Assembly: GCA_027579435.1 (NCBI GenBank)
Contig: JANBPK010001328.1
Location: 1 to 24,111 of the forward strand
Direction: 5' to 3'
DNA from: Candolleomyces eurysporus
Taxonomy: Eukaryota > Basidiomycota > Agaricomycetes > Agaricales > Psathyrellaceae
Length of the DNA stretch: 24,111 bases
Positions 19,841 to 24,111 of the stretch are shown here, one piece after another; the first letter of the stretch is position 1, and the number at the start of each line of letters is the position of its first letter. The position numbers and the translations under genes are program-made. Below the pieces are notes generated by a model. That model had not been told where the DNA came from. It ran no database searches and was given only the letters and a program-made list of their open reading frames with translations.

Positions 19841-20560
19841 ATCGGTTTGCGTCGATGGCGAGAAGAAGAATAGTTGGGATCTGGCCTATAATCAGAGAAG
19901 TCTTTATATACGACCTTCATACGGAGGTTAGGCGCCGAGGGTGACATTATCCAGATTATTCAAGAGGTCGTATAGAGACCCAAATCTCGGGCCTTGAAGC
20001 TTGACGTCTGACCATGGGAGTGTAAAGTGATGCTTCTTTGTGGGACAATGTAAATTATGAGAGTCTGGGAATTCGAGCCTTAGACGCGGTGGAATCAGAT
20101 TCGTATCCCAATTAATCTTTCAGAACGCCAATGGGAATTGAGTGTATCGTAATGCGAAGGAAGCGATGATAAAATACTGTAAAGGAACCAGTGTTGAGAT
20201 GAGTCGACACGTTGCAAGGAGGTGGATAGTAAACGCTATCTACCTGATTCGCCTCCTTGTCAAGAGTGCTCAGAAATGGCTCCATATGCGTCTGCAGCTA
20301 GCATACTGTCAGAGCGAGTCCCCCCATCCTTGAATATGGAATGAGACGAGCTTCATCGGGCGCCGACAACTTCTGTAACATGGCCCCACATTGTCCGGCA
20401 CGGTCAGCTCACCCAAGCTATCCCCGAATGTCAGACTTGCAACCAGAAATGTGGCGACCTGATATTAGGGTGAGATGGGCATCAGATATTAACATTAACA
20501 TACGATAAGTATATCACACAACCACGGGTGAATCCTTCTATAGAGCTCTCTATGGAGTTC
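19841..20560. promoter_or_regulatory. P450-D promoter and PPR 3' flank
   Basis: The TATA box (minus strand TATATAAAGA) is at 19910-19901, about 65 nt before the ATG. The conserved block ggcgccgagggtgacattatc...agattattcaa is at 19931-19963. The rest repeats the P450 5' flank blocks (gggaattcga near 20070, gtgtatcgtaatg near 20143, gctcagaaatggctccatatgcg near 20270, atgggcatcagatatt near 20475) and then merges with the 3' untranslated region of the PPR gene. No gene was seen. Confidence 0.55.
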
Positions 20561-23122
20561 TCACACAGCCACAGGCACCTTCACATCCGCCTTAGGCACA
20601 AACTTCGTCGACTCGTCCCTCCTCACCCTCAACGCCCACTCATACGCCTTAGATAACCACTTGATGTAATCAATATCCTTCACCCTCCCGTACGCCACCA
20701 GCCTATGATGCAGCACTTCCAAATCCTTGAAAAGTAACACAGGCGGGACGTAATCGTCCGGTAGCTCCGTAGCCCCGGTCATCCTCACCAACGGTCGACT
20801 CGCGCCACCCAAAATCGTCCTAGTGGACCTGAGAGACGGTTTCGGTGGCGGCCTGCGAACGCTCTCCGGCTGATATTTCGCCGCAAACGCACGCACAAAG
20901 TCCATCGCCCTATCCAACTCGTTATTCAGAGTCAAAACTCGAATCATAGCTGTATTGGCCCGTTCGATCATGCGTGCTTCCAGCCTCCTCTCGCTGCCTG
21001 GGTGCTTCCCACTCGCCTCAATCGGAACCCAGTGGCGCCAGAGCTCTTCAGCAAAAGTGAGAGCGTGATCACGTTCGGAACCGCTATCTCGTGTTTTCCG
21101 GGCGTTGGCACAGCGGTCGAGAGCTTCGACGTAGGCTCGTGCTGTCCTCGGAACGCCCACCTCCTCAAAGATGCTCCAAAAGATGTCGCTGGAAGCTCGA
21201 AGGGACGAGTGGTTGTACAAGACAGAGAGGTAGGCTGTGATAAGTCGAGGGGTGATCTTGACATGGCGGAACTTGCTGTCGGGCTGGCCTTGAGAGTCAC
21301 GAATGGACTGGAATAGGAAGTTGACCTCTCCCAGGACTTCATTGTGAGTCTGCGGCGGGATATGCGAGAATCGGGGCGAAGGATTGTCTTCTGGAACGAT
21401 ATCGCTAGTCGAGCCTTCTTCGGAGGCTGGTGAAGCGTTTTGTGCTTGTGCCGCTTCCGGATTCCGTGCCTTCGCAACCGGGCTATCGAGCACCACCGTC
21501 TTGGCTCGGATGAATGGTGGTTTATAGGCTGCATACGCGTTGAAGACGTGCATCATAACCTCCTCGTTGACCCCGGCATCAGCTGGCGCACTAACCTCCT
21601 CCAATCCTTCCTGCCTCTTCGTCATCTCCGCCAAAATCCACCTCACACGACCCAAGTCGCCAATACGTTTGGCACCTTCCAACAGGGCACAGAACGTCTT
21701 CCGATCCGGACGATACGCAGACTGTCCTTGGGCGTCACGATGGGAGTCCAACATCTGTCGAGCAAGCCTGAAAGCCTCGCTGACAAATTCCTTCGTCCCG
21801 TCTCTGGCGCAGGCCAAGATGACAGCGTTGTACGTCGCAACTGTCGGCATCAACTTGTGGTCGACCGTCATTTCGGTCCAGAGGTCCAACGCCTTCTCCG
21901 GTTCGGAGGAAAGCGATGATTTTAGTGGGTATGCGCAGGCACTGATCATCACGGTGTACAAGTCGACACTGGGATCGGGATGGGCCACGTATCGCATGTG
22001 CGAGAACAGATCCCAAGCTTGGCCGCGTGCTATCGAGGAAGGGAGGTGGAAGAGAGTCGAGATAACTGAGGTGTAGGTTGCGATAGGCGCTGGGACATTT
22101 TGACTTTCGTAGGAGTGGAGAAGATCGAGAGCGGATGTCGGGAGGAGGTCTTTTGGAGTTGCTTTAAGGTGGGCGAGGATGTGGAAATGGCGCTGATCCT
22201 CTGTTGCGGGAGAAGTGAGGAAAGTTTCCACGAAGCGATCTGCCGCTGCTGAGTTGCCCACTCTCGCGTAGAGTTGTAACACGCTCGTAAGGGCAGCCTC
22301 CGGAAGGGCAAGTCCAGTTCGCTAGGAAGCATTAGCATAGTGAAACGTTTGTTAGGCTTGACACCTCACCTTCATTAAATCGAGGGTAAGCTCTGCCGAA
22401 TGCGCGTCTTTCGCTCGAGCCTGGAAGGATGTAAGTCGTGGAACTCTCAACCGAATGAGTCTCGTACCGATACTCGAACCAAAGCCTCACATTCACGTAG
22501 TGTGAGGATGCTAATGGGGAATTGGGTCTTCTCTGCGCCAACAAGACGTTCTGTAGCTTCGAGCCGCGCGACAATGGATTCCAGTCTTGAGAGGATGACT
22601 TGAACGGGCTTCTCAGAGTCTGGATTCGCGGCCTCTGAGCTCGACGACGTCCCTTCCACGTTGAAGCGTTCATACATGGCCTGCACCAGGGCAGAGTCCT
22701 CTGCAGCCTGTGCCTTTCGCAGTGCCTGTTCATTGACCTGTAGCTCGGCCTCGTCTTCGAATGGATTCGCCAGTACGTCTTGATAAAAAGCTGCCAAGTC
22801 CCTTTCCGAGTAATAGGCCGCTTCTTGGGCTACTTCTTCTTTCTGGGTGATAGTTAGCGAAATCCACAGGCCATCGAGACCATCTACTCACTTCTACTTC
22901 AGCAGCAATCTCCAGAGCATGGATTCGCTCATCCAAAGCCTGCATAGCCGGAGCCGGCTCCCTTTGCCTCCTCAGCGAAATGTTCCCAATCATCGGCTTT
23001 GTGCGTCCGTGCGTTTCCGGCATTTTCGCCGTCGTTGGGACGATGGTCTCGACATTGCGGAGGACATGTGCTATCGAGAACCCTCTTCTGAAACCAGGGT
23101 TCAGGAATTTACGAGGCAGCAT
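20561..23122 (-). CDS. Pentatricopeptide-repeat (PPR) protein, probably mitochondrial
   Basis: 805 aa from four exons: 23122-22892, 22842-22468, 22420-22370 and 22321-20561, with short GT-AG introns of 49, 47 and 48 nt. The N-terminus MLPRKFLNPGFRRGF is basic and hydroxyl/aromatic-rich without acids, as in mitochondrial presequences. Residues about 50-200 are Glu/Gln-rich and helical (ALDERIHALEIAAEVE, VEQ-type segments, SRLESIVARLEATERLVG), suggesting coiled coil. PPR-like helix pairs follow, for example around 299 (ATYTSVISTLF), 335 (DLYTVMISACA), 380 (ATYNAVILACARDG), 432 (KTFCALLEGAKR) and 617 (RTARAYVEALDRC). PPR proteins bind organellar RNA and act in its processing, stability or translation. 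The specific RNA target cannot be inferred. The first ATG in frame after an upstream TTG is taken as start. No disabling change was seen; this is a single-copy housekeeping-type neighbour of the P450 array. Confidence 0.85.
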
Positions 23123-24111
23123 CAATAGTGGACAAGAACGACGTTGGCCAGCTGGTCAGTGACGTCGAAATTCTCAAGACGGTTATTTGCTCTTGTTTGA
23201 TTTGCCGGCCAAAGACTGCGTGCGCTGACGCTGACGCTGGAGTTAACCAATGACCACAACCATCGTCTTGCTTGGGGGCTACTCCCTTGAAGTTTCGTTT
23301 TTCGCAAGTATAAAAATATCTCAAACTCTCAGACCATTTTGGAAAACGGCATGCTCGGTGACCGGTATACGAGAGATTTGTTATGGCCACCGTCGAGCAC
23401 TCTCGGGTCCAGTACGCACCCGTCACACCCATTCAATTTTTCCACTGATTCAACCACGTTACGAACGCAGAACCCTAAATTTCTTTTGCTCTTTGGGCAG
23501 CTTGCAGCAGCCATGATTGCGGCGGCCAGTGATCGAATCTGACAGATGGAGACAGGAATCAGCTTCTCTGTGCACTCGTGCACTGAGCCCCAACGGACTT
23601 CTTTGTCGACCTCGTAACAATGAAGCCCGTGAAACACGCACATGTGGCAAATGAACAAGGCACTGCCAACTCGAATTTACCCCAATGACAGAATCAGCTG
23701 CGAGGTCTTTTCTATGACCGCACAACCCGCTTCTGGGTCTCCACAACCGCACAACCCACTCCTAGGTCTCCACGACCGCACAACCCGCCCATATCCTCGA
23801 GACACGGATTCGTATCAGAACTCGTCTCCTCGCTGAGCTTCTTGGGCCCCAAGCTGAATGTATCTCAATTCAGTCTGTCGCCTGATCATTCCTCTGAATT
23901 TTGATCTCGTCGCCTTCAAACACGTCGTTCGTGCTTCTCGTATTTCGTATTTCTCAACGCTGATCCCCACTTTTTGCTGCTCCTTGACGACTGGCATTTG
24001 ACATCAGGTTTGGGTAAACAGATGGATCGATTCGAGAAACTGTCATCACCACAAGACATCGTGGTAAACGGATAATGCTCGATTATCATGGTTCGCCATT
24101 CGTCGCTGGCT
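23123..24111. other. Upstream region of the PPR gene; no gene recognised
   Basis: About 990 nt with no supported coding region. Only short frames occur on either strand, none with a recognisable domain or splice pattern. A plus-strand TATAAAAATA at 23309-23318 and a 29-nt tandem repeat at 23717-23789 are the only structured elements seen. The minus-strand part next to 23122 presumably carries the PPR promoter. Confidence 0.5.
23717..23789. repeat. 29-nt tandem repeat, about 2.5 copies
   Basis: Two full 29-nt units and a half unit start with accgcacaaccc at 23717, 23746 and 23775, each continuing to a ggtctccac end. The units differ at a few positions. It is a short minisatellite without coding potential. 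Confidence 0.75.

Noticed and set aside
21540..22076. 178-aa plus-strand open frame (and a 159-aa one at 21440-21919)
   Set aside because: Antisense shadow of the long PPR exon 4; no recognisable protein features.
23309..23318. Plus-strand TATAAAAATA as a promoter of a rightward gene
   Set aside because: No supported plus-strand coding region follows before the window end, and A/T runs of this size occur by chance.
24088..24111. ATG with eight open codons at the right edge of the plus strand
   Set aside because: Too short to judge; no promoter or homology evidence inside the window.

Overview
The window looks like nuclear DNA of a basidiomycete fungus, probably an Agaricomycete. Every gene I can model lies on the minus strand. 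The genes are split by many short GT-AG introns (47-123 nt), and the proteins read as basidiomycete-type TFIIE-beta, GH79, ent-kaurene-oxidase-like (CYP512-like) P450 and mitochondrial PPR proteins. No tRNA, rRNA, CRISPR array or recognisable transposase was found.

Two housekeeping genes frame an accessory island. On the left, up to 1047, is the 5' part of the TFIIE beta subunit gene, cut by the window edge. On the right, 20561-23122, is an intact 805-aa PPR protein gene. In between, in plus-strand order, are: GH79-1 (1408-3905), P450-A (4293-6592), a P450 3' remnant 'F' (7755-8218), an orphan TFIIE-beta first exon (8252-8426), pseudogene GH79-2 (8722-11181), P450-B (11557-13873), P450-C (14811-16949) and P450-D (17714-19840). 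P450-B, C and D each splice cleanly to 506 aa with all hallmark motifs. P450-A has the same frame apart from one lesion next to an N. GH79-1 is nearly intact apart from two single-base anomalies that may be sequence errors. GH79-2 is clearly dead.

The layout is explained by nested tandem duplication. A unit running from TFIIE-beta intron 1 through GH79, an A/B-type P450 and into exon 9 of a C/D-type P450 was duplicated head to tail. The junction is at about 8203-8226, where F meets the TFIIE-beta exon. The parental breakpoints share the 8-mer GCGACCGT. The spacers behind P450-A and P450-B also end in a fossil of the last codons and 3' flank of the PPR gene, so the P450 array appears to have grown beside that gene. 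C and D are a further tandem pair, with a stretch homogenised as if by gene conversion.

The four P450 promoters share a TATA box and an upstream block, which suggests common regulation. The P450s are presumably ER-anchored mono-oxygenases of secondary metabolism or detoxification, and the GH79 protein a secreted or surface beta-glucuronidase-type enzyme. That they act together is only an inference from linkage. Six single Ns lie in the window; in at least three places the N has no counterpart base in the paralogue, so frameshifts there should not be taken at face value.
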